64,000 nt of DNA from Leptodontidium sp. MPI-SDFR-AT-0119 (lineage: Eukaryota; Ascomycota; Leotiomycetes; Helotiales; Leptodontidiaceae), in NCBI GenBank assembly GCA_020726505.1, contig JAHLEZ010000006.1:806001-870000 (forward strand), given 5' to 3'. Below the pieces are notes generated by a model. That model was not told the DNA's origin. It saw only the letters and a program-made list of their open reading frames with translations, and did no database searches. Position numbers and translations under genes: made by a program. Shown here one piece after another: positions 22,631 through 33,641 of this stretch; within the stretch, counting starts at the first letter, position 1, and each line of letters starts with the position of its first letter.

Positions 22631-23476
22631 CTACCTCGCTCTCAATTCCAGTCTGACCAACCCGAGACCGGTAACCTCAACATCTGGCAAGACTACTGCT
22701 GGTGGTCGGGATCGTGCTCTGGCTCTTGCTCGTGCTCTCTTTGTATTCGACTGAACTTCAAGAACTCTATCACCCTGCCCGGCTGAAGGAGTGTAATTCG
22801 CACCTCGTCTTGCCGCATGCCTCGCACGACGGCTTCCCTGCACAAATTCCGTATTCGGACCCCAGCGAAGCTCCACAGCAACACCACAGTCCCTGATCTT
22901 TTCTGCTGCAAGAATCCCCGGCTTCAGGAGAAACTTCTGGTCAGGAACAACTCCTACGATCCCCTTCTTCATCCTCTCGAGCGCTCTACGAGACCCCGTG
23001 TAAACAACAACAGTCGTCGGCTTTCTTTCCGCTCTGGAAACCTCTTCAGCGGCGATCTGAAGAGCCTTGGAAATAGCTGCTATCTCAGCTACCCAGTCCT
23101 TTATTTCTCGCTGGATTTGATACTCGAGATCTACCCAACGATCGAGGCTATGCATATATGTGACCCCTATACCGTAGCGGGTTTTCCCTGCGGTGCCAAT
23201 TTTGGAGTTGGACCAGAGCACCATCCTTTGTCCTTTCGGGCTTTCGTGGAGATCCAGATCGGGGCTGTATTCTGCGCGAGCGAAGCGTGTGGCTGTGAGG
23301 GGGTCGTCCTCGATCTCTATGTTCGTAGGGAATGGTTGGATTGTATGTTTCAGCGTCGCTTGTTGGCCCTGAGTACCAAGTGATTGGTTGTATGGCAAAT
23401 CTGAAGATATGGAATTGTTATAGAAGGAAGTGTCCGTCGAAGCCTGCGGCCAGTGTATTTGCGGCGTCGACGACAT
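22631..23476 (-). CDS. RNase H-fold protein lacking catalytic Asp residues, 281 aa
   Basis: Residues about 84-225 follow the RNase H pattern of retroelement and cellular RNase H proteins: strand one RMVLWSNSKIG (84-94), the glycine-rich turn and second strand RYGIGVTYMHS, the helix AEIAAISKALQIA (130-142) with E131, strand VVVYTGSRRALERM (156-169), and a final SRRARHAARRGA helix. The normal D-E-D-D active site is not intact. N90 replaces the first Asp, G161 replaces the Asp of the usual YTDS, and the last helix has no Asp. So E131 is the only conserved candidate. The C-terminal 50 residues are Arg/Ala-rich. It is a single uninterrupted frame, so probably an expressed non-catalytic relative (or domesticated retroelement domain) rather than an enzyme. 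Whether it binds nucleic acid is not known. Confidence 0.7.
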   Translation of the reverse strand: MSSTPQIHWPQASTDTSFYNNSISSDLPYNQSLGTQGQQATLKHTIQPFPTNIEIEDDPLTATRFARAEYSPDLDLHESPKGQRMVLWSNSKIGTAGKTRYGIGVTYMHSLDRWVDLEYQIQREIKDWVAEIAAISKALQIAAEEVSRAERKPTTVVVYTGSRRALERMKKGIVGVVPDQKFLLKPGILAAEKIRDCGVAVELRWGPNTEFVQGSRRARHAARRGANYTPSAGQGDRVLEVQSNTKRARARARARSRPPAVVLPDVEVTGLGLVRLELRAR

Positions 23477-25680
23477 CGTGGCGTTAGAATAGGGATGCCC
23501 GAGTGTGGAAATTGTTTCGATATCTAGACAGATTTTGTGTAGTGTATACTTAGATGAGTTGTAGAAAGGTATTGGTGGAATATGCCTTCCAGGATATTGT
23601 TAAAGAGCAATGATGTGGAAGGGTAAAAGTAGTTAGTCGGGTTGTGAAGGTGAGTCATTCTGAGACCACTAGTTCATGTATAATATTTAGAAAAGGAGGT
23701 CAGTGAGTCTGTTCCGCTTAGGGGGAAAGAAATCGTCAGAGTAGAGGCTAATCGTTATAAAGCTTGGAACAAGCTTTCGAATGGTGAGAATATACTTGGA
23801 GAAACGCTCGTATTACGTACAAAGCGGGGTTTCAGAGGTCTCAGTTCCCGGATCTAGGAACCAATCTAATCACTAGGTCCCTGGAACTGATTCTGCTGCA
23901 CCACACATAAGTACTAAATTAGTAGATTAGTAATTGGGTGGGTGACCACCAGTGAATACCTACTATTGTATGTTTTTGCATTCTTTTTTTTGTAGACTTT
24001 CCTTTCCTTTCCTTCTTCTCCCTTGGTATCTTTCTTGAGGGATAGTTTCCTCTTCGTGACGAATATTTTGGGTTGTGGAGAAGGTCGGGATGTTGGATTG
24101 AAATCATTGAAATTCTCGCTTTTTAAGGAGGGCTCTATTTCCTATTTCCCAGGTAAATTTTACTAGTAATCCTGACCATATTCTCTAAGTTCAGGTTGAC
24201 GATGTTGCTAGAAATACAAGTAACCTTTTAATTAGTCGTTGGGCGTACCTTAAAAGCAGTTCTCTTCATCGTTAATGCCAATTTCGAAGTGATGACGAGG
24301 AAAAGGCTGCCAAGATGGTGTGGTAGCTCAAATGGGAATGGATAATAGTTTGCTCATACGAATACATGTAGTGATTAGTGATTGGACAGCGGATCATGCT
24401 GATGTTCTTTTATTGTGTCTGCGTGGTAAAATAGCCGCCAAGGGGACGAGGAGAGGAATCCTCTATATCAATTAGAAAGTGGATACACATCACTTGAGAC
24501 GAAGATTGCTTTGAGCGGCTCTTTTCCCGATTTTGGAGTTTTTTATTATTATTTAAATGCCGAGTGTAAAGATAGCATCTATAGTATATCATTTATCTGT
24601 AACTGGTATATACTATTTATTTAAAGCGTTTGTGTGGAATGGATGTATCATGTGAAATTAGTGAATAGTCTCGCTTCCTGCTAGAGAAAGTAAATAAGTG
24701 ACGTGAAGCTACCTGCTGAAATCTAGCTGGCTCCCTTGACACTTATATGCACAAGTTCGTTCTCCTTCCTTAACATTTTCCTGCTTGATGACGAGATATC
24801 CTTTTATCTATAAAGTATAGCTATATGAGAAGTTCTTAATTATCCGTCAATCCATGAACGAGAACAACAACTATAACCGCAGCCAACCTATAAGTAAACC
24901 AGAGCACTCTTTTCGATCCCTACTGTTCTCCCAGTCTCGAAGCAAGATCAAGGTAGTGCTCAGAAACGTAGCATAAACATCAACTTCTGTATCAGGGAAT
25001 CACCCTACCCACATCCTGCAAAACAGAACAAAACAAAGTGTCTGCCTTAACCCCTCTTAGTCAGTTGATTGAGAGTTACTGATCACTTCGAACTACGACC
25101 CTGTCGCTCGTTCCATCAAGCCAAGGACTTGTTCTCCCGATCTTTGATAATTCACCCCTTTCAATATCGGAAACCCGTCTTTGGTACAAATTACATTAAA
25201 GGCAAGGCAAGAAGGAGTGCGAGGTAGGAATTTTATCACGTCGACAGCAAATGGTATATATAAACAAGATAATCAGCAATTACCTCCCACCGATCACATC
25301 ACCAACACCGGAAAATCATCGCCCTTCACTTGCAGTAAATCGTCGACGTCGAAGAAGCAAGAAAGAATCGAAAAACTTCAAGCTTCACGTACGAGACAAA
25401 CAGAATACCAAGAAATGAGCATAACATTGCTCATGCAATTATCCACAAAGGGAAGGGGGTTGGGCACTTCTTGATCTGCATGACAGCAAATGAAGGATAT
25501 ATAAATGACTGGTCCAAATCGCTGTCATCATTTTCTTAATCAACGCTACGGAGTATAATGCCCTTCTTCCCTTCCCTTCCCATCCACCAATCCATCAACC
25601 AACCAATCAACCAATTTATCCCTCAATAAAATCCCAATCTATGTGCTTCCACCCTTTCTCCACCGAACGGCGATCCAGAC
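23477..25680. other. AT-rich intergenic region with 5S rRNA-like relic
   Basis: AT-rich compared with its neighbours, especially 24150-24900, with no protein-like frame. It contains the 5S-like sequence described separately. Its right end (about 25000-25680) is probably the 3' flank of the Rab GDI gene. Confidence 0.5.
23863..23972 (+). pseudogene. 5S rRNA pseudogene (3' half clear)
   Basis: The 3' half matches fungal 5S rRNA as I know it: TTGGGTGGGTGACCACCAG at 23934-23952, then GAATACC and the 3' end TATTGTATG followed by T-runs like a Pol III terminator. Against the usual filamentous-ascomycete sequence, many mismatches read as C-to-T or G-to-A: CCAGCGAA appears as CCAGTGAA, TTAGTAGTT as TTAGTAATT, TGTTGTATG as TATTGTATG. 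The 5' half (23863-23920) is only faintly similar (TAGG..TGGAA..ATAAG) and seems about 8-10 nt short. It is therefore called a pseudogene; the left boundary is uncertain. Confidence 0.62.
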
Positions 25681-27496
25681 TTAGTTATCTTCACCAACCA
25701 AGTTCGTCCCCTCTCTCAACCCCTCAACGACCAAATCGTGTCCCTCAGCCCGACGGTAGATATCCTTGACATCGTCTGTGGTGGTCTCGAAGTGGCTGGT
25801 GGCGTCGTAACTCTTGGAGATGAAGATGTTGTCATTGACGCCGCTCTCGAGAGGCTCGTAGAGTGGGATTGGTGGGCCCTGAATTTATGTCAGCCGGGCA
25901 CTTAATTTGAAGATATCTGAGTGAGGGGGGAGAAGGGCTTACCATGAACTTCTCCTCGATCTTGCCGAGACGCTCAAATCCTGGCGCGAGCTCGAGGTGG
26001 TGGTTAGCGGTCGTCTCGGCGATAGTGGAGACGATGGCGATGTAGTAACCCTTGGGGCAGACGTTGTGGGCGCTCGAGACAACTGCGATGTAGATATCTA
26101 TTCACTTTAGTACGATCATTCCTTTTACGGGCATTACAACATACCGTTCTTGCGTCCGACCTGCGATTGAGGAATGATCAACTGGCAAGAATCGCTGTTG
26201 TCGGTTCCGGCAAGTGGATGGTTCAAGATACAGATAGCCTTGAGAACATGTCCGGTAACTTGGACCTTGCCAGGGAAGTAAGATGGGTCAGCGAGAATCT
26301 TCTTCGCCTTGGTTTCGAACTTCATGGGCTCCTCTCCGCCGCGGTCTTGCATAGTAGCCTTGATACCAATAGCCTTGTTGCCATCATAGATGACCTCGTC
26401 AATGTTGGTGTTGAGCATGTATGTTCCTCCATAGATAGCGGACAGACGGGCAAATCCCTGAGGAAGCTCGCCGAGACCGTAGAGTGGGTAGATGTAGGGG
26501 GACTTTCCGTAGCGGGAGACGGAGTTTCCGTAGAGGCGGATACGCTCGATGGCTTCTGGGGCATTACCCTTCTCGTTGAGGTAGGCATCGGTTTGGTAGA
26601 GAGCCATGGCGTGGCCGATGAAGTCTCGAGTTCCTGCCTCGAGGCCAAACTTGTCGTAGACATCTTTCATTGTGCATGTGTTGATGTTGAGACCTTTGTC
26701 TATTAGCCAAAAATCCACCAGCATGAAGATGTATTATATGGAGACTATTCCCACCTTTGTGACTTGCAGAATCCGACTCTTTGAATGTGCCGATCCACTC
26801 GATGAAGCTCTTCATCCGCCTCTTCTCGAACAGACCCATCAACGAAGACCGGAGTGCCTCGCCCGCATCTGAGGGGACCTTCGCAACGGCAGCTTTGGCT
26901 CCAGAGTACTGTTGCACATAGCTTCCTGCCACCTGTCTGAACTCAAGGTATCTGGTAACATCGGTCGAGACAAGGATATTGGTCAACTCTCCACTGGACA
27001 TGAGGAGCTTGGGGACGAGGTCGATGTTCCAGTCGTTGACGCGGCCATACTTCGTCCATGGTTCCTCCCCCTTATTATAGTTTCCGTACTTCTTGAAGAG
27101 CTGGCAGATGTCAGGGAATATTCGCAGATTCGATATAGAAGGGTACTCACTGTCTCGATGTTGACAGAGGCAGCTTCACTGTTTGTTGTCAGTGGAGGTT
27201 ATAAGGTTGGGGGGTCTTGAAACTTACCCTCCATAGTGGTCATTTCGGTCAATGTGTAGGACCTTCTTGCCTTTGACACTCAGCACACTATACAGATTGT
27301 CAGTTCGAGCCTCGACATTCCTCTATTCGGATAGCAGCGTACCCAGAGAGCACACATTCCGTGAGACCTGCGTGTTGTTTGTTAGCTTATTCCCCTTCAT
27401 ATCGTGGCCCTGCTCTCTCTGCCCCTCCAACATGCGGGGTCGAGTCGTACCTGTTCCCAGAACAACAACATCATACTCGGGGGCAATCTCATCCAT
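25681..27496 (-). CDS. gdi1: Rab GDP-dissociation inhibitor, 468 aa
   Basis: Eight exons: 27451-27496, 27343-27367, 27228-27287, 27151-27178, 26755-27100, 26145-26693, 25943-26097 and 25681-25878. The spliced frame encodes 468 residues, the family length. It opens MDEIAPEYDVVVLGTGLTEC (the Rossmann-like entry of GDI/REP proteins), continues LHIDRNDHYGGEAASVN and MSSGELTNILVSTDVTRYLEFR, and carries the MTMKDVYDKFGLE-type region and YPLYGLGELPQGFARLSAIYGGTYMLN. GDI extracts GDP-bound Rab GTPases from membranes and returns them, acting in the cytosol across the secretory pathway. The fifth intron has two possible acceptors 6 nt apart (exon starts 26693 or 26699). I chose 26693 because the other lies only about 3 nt from the likely branch A and the resulting SHKGLNINT fits the family better. 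Confidence 0.96.
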
Positions 27497-27955
27497 GGCG
27501 ATAGCTGATTGAGGGGCGGATACGGGAATGGGATAGAGAAGAAAACAGCTGGAAAGCAAGCTGCAAATGATCGGTGAACACAAGAGTGAGCTTTCTGCTT
27601 CGAGACTGGACTGGGGACGTGGATTGGGTTGGATTGATGGGTCGCTGTCGCCGCTCATTGGTCTCGCCTAAGGACCCATCTGGAATTGGTTACCGCCTAT
27701 TTCCTTTGTGTCAGAATGTGAACGATGTTATGCTATGCTGCCAGGGCAACTTTTATTGAATCGGCACAATAATGTGAAGATTCGTCATCGAGGTGAACAT
27801 GGAGTTCATTCCGGGTCCTAATATTGTACAAGTTTCTCTACATCTATCTGTTTGCAGCTCCTGCCACAACTGCCATGACATTCCTCGAAACCCTATGCAA
27901 CCAAAAATCATACAGCTTTTGGGTATCCACTTATTGTACACTTCATCCTCCAAGC
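27497..27955. other. intergenic between GDI1 and uL29m genes
   Basis: This 459-bp gap separates the GDI1 start codon from the stop of the upstream same-strand gene. It should hold the GDI1 promoter and the 3' UTR of the ribosomal protein gene. Confidence 0.5.
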
Positions 27956-28792
27956 CTATGCGGTTGGTGAAGTCTTCTGTTCAGGCTTGGCTTCTGTCTC
28001 CAGGGAAATCTCCGGCTTAACTTCCGATTGAAGACTCTCTTCTTCTGGAAACTCGGCTTCCTCTTCAAACTCCATAGGGTTATACACTGGTCCATTTCCA
28101 GAGAGGTCAATCTCAGGGTCGTCCTTTGCAAGAAACTCCGCTTGTTGCCAGGAGTAATACCTCTCCGTCAAAACTTGCTTGATAGCTCTCTGCGTCAATC
28201 TCACCTACAACCCAATTAGCCCTTATCCAAACCAATGTCTCATTCCAATGTAGAAGAGACTCACCATTCTGTCTCTCATCCGACCTTCTGAATCTCCGTA
28301 TCCGGCCTCCACTCTCTTTCTCTCCTGTGCCTCTGTTGCGATGCGGTTGCGCTCCTTAGCACAAACCCACCACAGCGAATGTAGATCCTCCCAGCTCTTC
28401 CCCCTCAACTCCTCTGGTGTCCAAGGCCTTCCATGCGCTGCGTCTTCCTCAGGGGTATTCATCGGCTTGTCCTTGGAGTGAAAGAACTGCCAGAGTCCAT
28501 GGTCAGGGTCTACAGCTACTTTGGAGCGCTTCGTCGCATCGAGGACAGGCTTTGGGAGCTCGGTTTTCGACACGGAATTGGGTTGTCGGAGACCACTGCG
28601 GCGCATTGTAGAGACACCTCGTTCGCGGTTCATGTCTCGTGGGTAGAGGGTTGATGTCGTGCTGGAGAAGGAGGAGGTTTGCTGGATAGGGGCCAGCAGA
28701 GAGGGGAGGAGGAATGTTGGCGGGTATTGTGTCGCCCGGCTGGGCTTTAGAATAGCCCTCATGCTGGGCCGTATTACTGAAGATGTCGACAT
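27956..28792 (-). CDS. MRPL4: mitochondrial large-subunit ribosomal protein uL29m (54S L4), 258 aa
   Basis: Two exons, 28265-28792 and 27956-28204, phase 0, with a 60-nt GTGAGT..TTGTAG intron. The chosen ATG begins MSTSSVIRPSMRAILKPSR, a basic, Ser-rich, acid-free mitochondrial targeting sequence. The frame stays open for 54 more codons upstream, but that part has a different composition and would mask the presequence. The core shows the MRP-L47 family signature: DHGLWQFF, GRPWTPEELRGKSWEDLHSLWWVCAKERNRIATE, then after the splice RLTQRAIKQVLTERYYSWQQAE. Binds the mitochondrial large ribosomal subunit near the exit tunnel, as uL29 does in bacteria. The acidic C-terminal tail (many Glu) is an extension common in fungi. 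Confidence 0.94.
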
Positions 28793-31700
28793 TGCGAGGT
28801 GGTCGTCAATTGCTGTTGTTGACAGCTTGAAGACGAGGCTTGAGAGTCTCGAAATATTTCGATGCGTGGCTGCCGGGTTCGCTACGGTTGGTGGGATTAA
28901 GACCAGTTGTGCAGTTTCAAACACGGAATGCGTGTGCCACATTTCTCTGATCAACTAGAGTGTCTAATGGTAGTTCAACAGGGAACTTGTCCAATTCAAC
29001 TCGTAGGAGGTTATGGATGGTAATTTCTTGAGCTATTCTAAGCTATTTCGGCCTACGGCTGCCAATACCTAGTATCAGGAAACATGTGCCTTTCAACCAC
29101 TTTATTTATTTTGTTGCATCCACGAGTCCTAGGAAGGGGACGGGCCGCCACGGTTGTCAGGAAAATTCAAACTCAATCGACATCAAGTGAAGATATGAGC
29201 AGATGCCAAAGAACCCAAGTAAGAATTTATGTTCTAGCAGGCCGTTCGATGCTATGTATCTATCCAAGATCCAAGATCATGACTTTAGGCAAACATCAGA
29301 TCCACTCGCCTCAACGAGATCATAATTAATCACTTGATTCGTACACTCTCCATTCTACACCTGGGGAAATGAAGTAGTTGTAACTACCTGCTTCAAATCA
29401 TCCGGCTTTCCGGAAGAAATATACATGATGGCTAACAGATCTCCCCCCTGAACAAGTTAAGCGAGTCTCTTGAATGTTGACTTGCTGAAGGTGCGCGCAA
29501 TCCAAGGATATCGAGCATGAACTTGACGACCAGTCACAGCGGATACTAGCCGTCATATTCAGAAAAGACCAAAGTCAATCGAGACCCTCAAACCAGATGC
29601 CGTCCCATCTGCACGTTTTCCCATTGCCCGTTGGAAGAAAATTGTTTTTCCAACCATATCCCAGTCTCCTTCAATCGCAAACCATGTCCTCTTCACAAGC
29701 TACAAGCTGCAAATTCAAATATCAAAATAGCATATTCACATGCCGACTTTATGAAAGAAAAAAAAAAGTCTATCATATTTGCGGCCGCAACTTACTACTT
29801 GGAAACCCATGAAAGTCCTATCTTATCATCTCGAAAATCATCTGCATGCATGCAACATGAGTTGTCTATGCCATACCCGTTCCCACCCGTTTTGGATCAA
29901 CGATCATCGATCGCAATTTTATCGACAATCTTTCTTTTCTCTCTCCGTTTCCTTCCACCCAGTCCAGTCCAATTCAGGCAATCTTTACCACCGCATCGCA
30001 AAACTCTATCCAATCCGGAACTCTCTCACCGCTCATGCATTTCGCACCACTCCCTCCCTTCAAACTCAGCTTATCGCTCCCACGTGTGAAAAAACGGAAT
30101 CCCTTCCCTCCTCCTCCTCCTCCTCCTCCCCCACCACTCCCAACTCAAGTATGGGAGTTAGCGAGTTCAGTAATTCCTGACGATGAACTTGATCAGCAAG
30201 GCGATGGAGAAGCCGGGCCGGGCCTCAGATGTAAGTAGCAGATAGAACGGCGGGCGTCCTTCAGTCGCACGAGAAAAACGCCTATCTCTCTTCTCTGCAT
30301 GCCGTATGCAGGCAAGCAAGCCCCTTGCTATCATTCACGCCATGCCATGGTGCGGTAGATGTTATGTAGGAATCTATTGCTGCAGCCTGCAGCAACGCTG
30401 GAGGTGCATCTCGGAGCTTGAGGTGCGAGTCGTTCGTGGTTTGAGGTCGGAGGGGAGTCGGACCGTTGGATCTTAACTTACAATAAGCGATAAGGAGGAT
30501 GAGATTTAAGATGGCCTGATTTCATGTCGCTATTTTCAATCACCGACTTGTGGGTTCTTACAGTAGGTATTCTAATGGCGATCTTATAATAAAACAAACA
30601 ATCGAAAATAGTAGCTGATAAGAGGTGTATTTCCATCCAATTCTCACCGCCACATACGGTCAGATACCAACGTGAAAGTGAGCAAGTGAAATATTTCGAC
30701 GCTTAGTTCTACAAGCAGCCCGTGCATCCCTTCATCTTCTTCCTCCATCCTTGCATCTGCATGTGGAGAAGCGATTTCGGCTGATATAATCCCTGCTCCG
30801 GTCAAATGTTTTTGTGTTTTGAGCTCGTTGTTCAAACCTTCTCAACTGTTTTCGTTTCCTTTCATACCCATCCCTCCATCCCTAACTCAGTGGTGGATAG
30901 CGGAACCAGACCAGATCTCTTCCTCAACACGTCTCCTGGTAGTATTTCTCGTCTTTCTCTCACGTAACGAGATCGGCTGGCCTTGCAGTAGCAGTTACTA
31001 CGAATTTACTCTCTCAGTACTACTGCCAGACGACTGGCTGGCCTCGGTGCAATCATTGTTCTTCTGTCTCTGGCTCACGGTCTCTTTCTCCCGTCGCACC
31101 GCAGACACTGGAATTGCCGCCTCGAGTGTGTGTGCATGCCATCGGCATACCATTTCAACCATATAACCCTCCAATGAGCATTCTTTGTTGCTATCTTAAC
31201 CCAGGTTCTGGAATGTATAGCACATTGGCATTGGCTGCAGATCCAGATTCTGTCCAGTCCAATCCAGGCCAGTCTCGAAATTCCCCTCCACTCGCGTCTC
31301 TGCATCCGCCGCTTGCATGCAGACGTTTAATGCACGAATGCATGCATGGTGGGGCAATTACCACTTTGTACCAAAAAAGATACCAAAACCCTCTCACAGA
31401 AGGAGGGGCGAAAGATAGACAAGCAAGCGTCTTGCAAGGAGCTACCTACCGTTGCCAATCTCCGAGCCCGAGCGAGTCCATAGAGCTATAGGTCGGTCGG
31501 TACAAGCTAAGTCAAAAGGTTTTGCTCTCCTCCCCTTTCCTCTGCTCCGAATCCATCCTATTATTTCTTGGTTCCGAGGATAACCAAGGGCACACCTAGT
31601 GTGGCCCACAACAACTCCATCCTATATTTCCACCCCTCCTCCCTCAATTCCACCCTCTGCCTCCTCCTCTCCTCCTCCTCTCGTTCAGTCTATAGAAGAG

Positions 31701-31903
31701 CCATATATTTCTATAACTACGCACGACTTTTCTCTACTTTCCCTTCCACCGATCCCCTTCTTCTTCAATCTCCAGAAAGAGAAGGAAGAGTCGAATTGAG
31801 CCCATATCTCTGCTGCGCTCCGCTCCACGCACTACCACTTCTTGCCACAGAGTCTCAATCAGCGACTTGCGAAGCCGTAAGATCATAGCCAGGAAAACAA
31901 GCA
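28793..31903. other. 3.1-kb divergent intergenic region
   Basis: Between the divergent uL29m (-) and MFS (+) genes. Several open frames of up to 150 codons occur but all are low-complexity pyrimidine translations. A (CCT) run lies at 30107-30129. A CT-rich tract at 31600-31800 is typical of a fungal promoter for the MFS gene. Confidence 0.5.
30107..30129. repeat. (CCT)n microsatellite
   Basis: About eight perfect CCT units. Confidence 0.85.
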
Positions 31904-33641
31904 ATGACCCTAACAAGACAGAGATCGAGATTGAGATCGAGTCCGAGTCGAGATCGAGACCCCGAGAAGTTTCCCACCACACAACTCTTCTTATTAGGTA
32001 CGTAAAAGTACAATACAATATGATACCTACCAATTGTCCTCCCAGCGATGTCAATCCAGCTACCTGGGAGGACGTGGTACAAGATCACAAATCTGCCGTA
32101 CAACAGCAACAAGAGGCACGAGCTGACATTTCTGCCCTTCTCTAGCTATTGTGCGACTCGCGGAGCCAATTGCTCTTACGTCAATCTTTCCCTATGCCTG
32201 GCCCCTCGTCAAGAAGTTCCATGTCGGCGACGAGAACGATGCCTCATTCTACGCCGGTCTCCTCATCTCCGCCTTCGCGCTGGCCGAATCCATGACGGGC
32301 ATGTGGTGGGGATCTCTGAGCGACAGAGTAGGACGGAAACCCGTGTTACTCGCTGGCTGCGCTGGTACTATGTTGTCCATGATAATGGTTGGATTTTCTT
32401 CAAATATATGGACTGCGTTGGCAGGTAGAGCCATTGGAGGCTTTTTGAATGGGAATATCGGCGTGATTCAGACCATGGTTGCGGAGCTGGTCACCAAGCC
32501 AGAGCACGAACCAAGAGCATACTGCGTTATGCCCTTCGTCTGGTCAATTGGGACAATCATTGGTCCTGCGCTGGGTGGCACATTCGCAGATCCCGCTGTT
32601 GGATTCCCCAATACCTTCTCCAAAGATGGATTATTCGGGCGATTCCCATATTTGCTTCCAAATCTGCTCTGCTCCAGTTTATTGCTTGTCAGTATACTGG
32701 CGGGGTACTTTCTCCTCGAAGAAACACACCCGGATATGCAACCGCGAGTAAACCTCCCAGATTCGACCTACGTCTCCGACGAAACACCCCTCATCGCCAC
32801 AGCCGACGCAATCAAGACCCCAGCCGTTGACCTACGCGCAGAGACATATGGTACATTCGAAGGCAGCGATGACAGCAAATGGCGGCGCGCATCCCCCAAA
32901 TCTCGGACAGCCAGTCCCAAAATTTTCACAAAGAGAGTCATAGCCCTCATCATCGCTCTAGGAATCTTCACCTACCATTCTATGACCTACGACCATCTGC
33001 TCCCCATTTTCCTCGAAGACGATCGAGGCAAACTCTCCATCTCCGCGCTCTCCAACACGCACCTCACAAACCCGTTTTTTGTCCCCGGCGGGCTGGGTCT
33101 GACAGTCCAAAAAGTCGGCGTCATAATGTCCATAAACGGCATCATCGCGCTCTTCGTCCAAGCAATCGTCTTCCCACTCGCAGCCGAAGCCTTAGGAATC
33201 CACAAACTATTCATCGTGGTCTCAATCCTCCACCCAGTTTCCTACCTCATCATGCCATACCTGATCTACCTCCCGGACTCCTGGCTCATGGTAGGAATTT
33301 ACGCCTGTCTGACGATCCGAAACCTCCTCTCTATCCTCGCCTACCCCGTACTCTTGATCCTCATCAAAGAAGCCACGCCCTCTCCTTGCGTACTCGGCAA
33401 GATAAACGGACTCGCTGCGTCAGCTGGAGCAGCTTGTAGGACCGTCGCGCCGCCTGTTGCAGGATATCTGTATACTCTCGGCTCGAGAATGGATTTCACG
33501 GGTTTGGCGTGGTATGGGAGTGCGTTTGTGGCTATTATTGGCGCGTTGCAGTCTTTCTCTGTTAAGAGGACGAAGCGCGATACAGATACCGAGGAGTGGA
33601 AGGCGGAACAGGTCCCAGCCGTCGTTGCTGTGGTGCATTAA
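31904..33641 (+). CDS. MFS transporter, DHA1 / zinc-induced-facilitator-like, 529 aa
   Basis: Two exons, 31904-31997 and 32146-33641, with a 148-nt intron (GTACGT donor, GAGCTGAC branch region, TCTCTAG acceptor). Without it the first helix is truncated: splicing joins TTQLFLL to AIVRLAEPIALTSIFPY, the standard opening of this family. The first ATG of that exon gives a basic 23-residue N-terminus. Motif A is GSLSDRVGRKPVLLAG after TM2, and motif C-like glycines occur at WSIGTIIGPALGG in TM5. Twelve membrane segments are expected, with a long hydrophilic central loop (about 225-280). The family exports drugs, metals or organic ions by proton antiport across plasma or vacuolar membrane; the substrate cannot be read from sequence. 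Confidence 0.9.

Noticed and set aside
22817..23383. 188-codon plus-strand frame
   Set aside because: Antisense to the RNase H-fold gene; the minus frame has the domain pattern.
26167..26706. 179-codon plus-strand frame
   Set aside because: Antisense to the largest exon of the Rab GDI gene.
29597..30238. Overlapping 70-150 codon plus-strand frames
   Set aside because: They translate a pyrimidine-rich tract in several frames at once, which is expected by chance in fungal promoter DNA.
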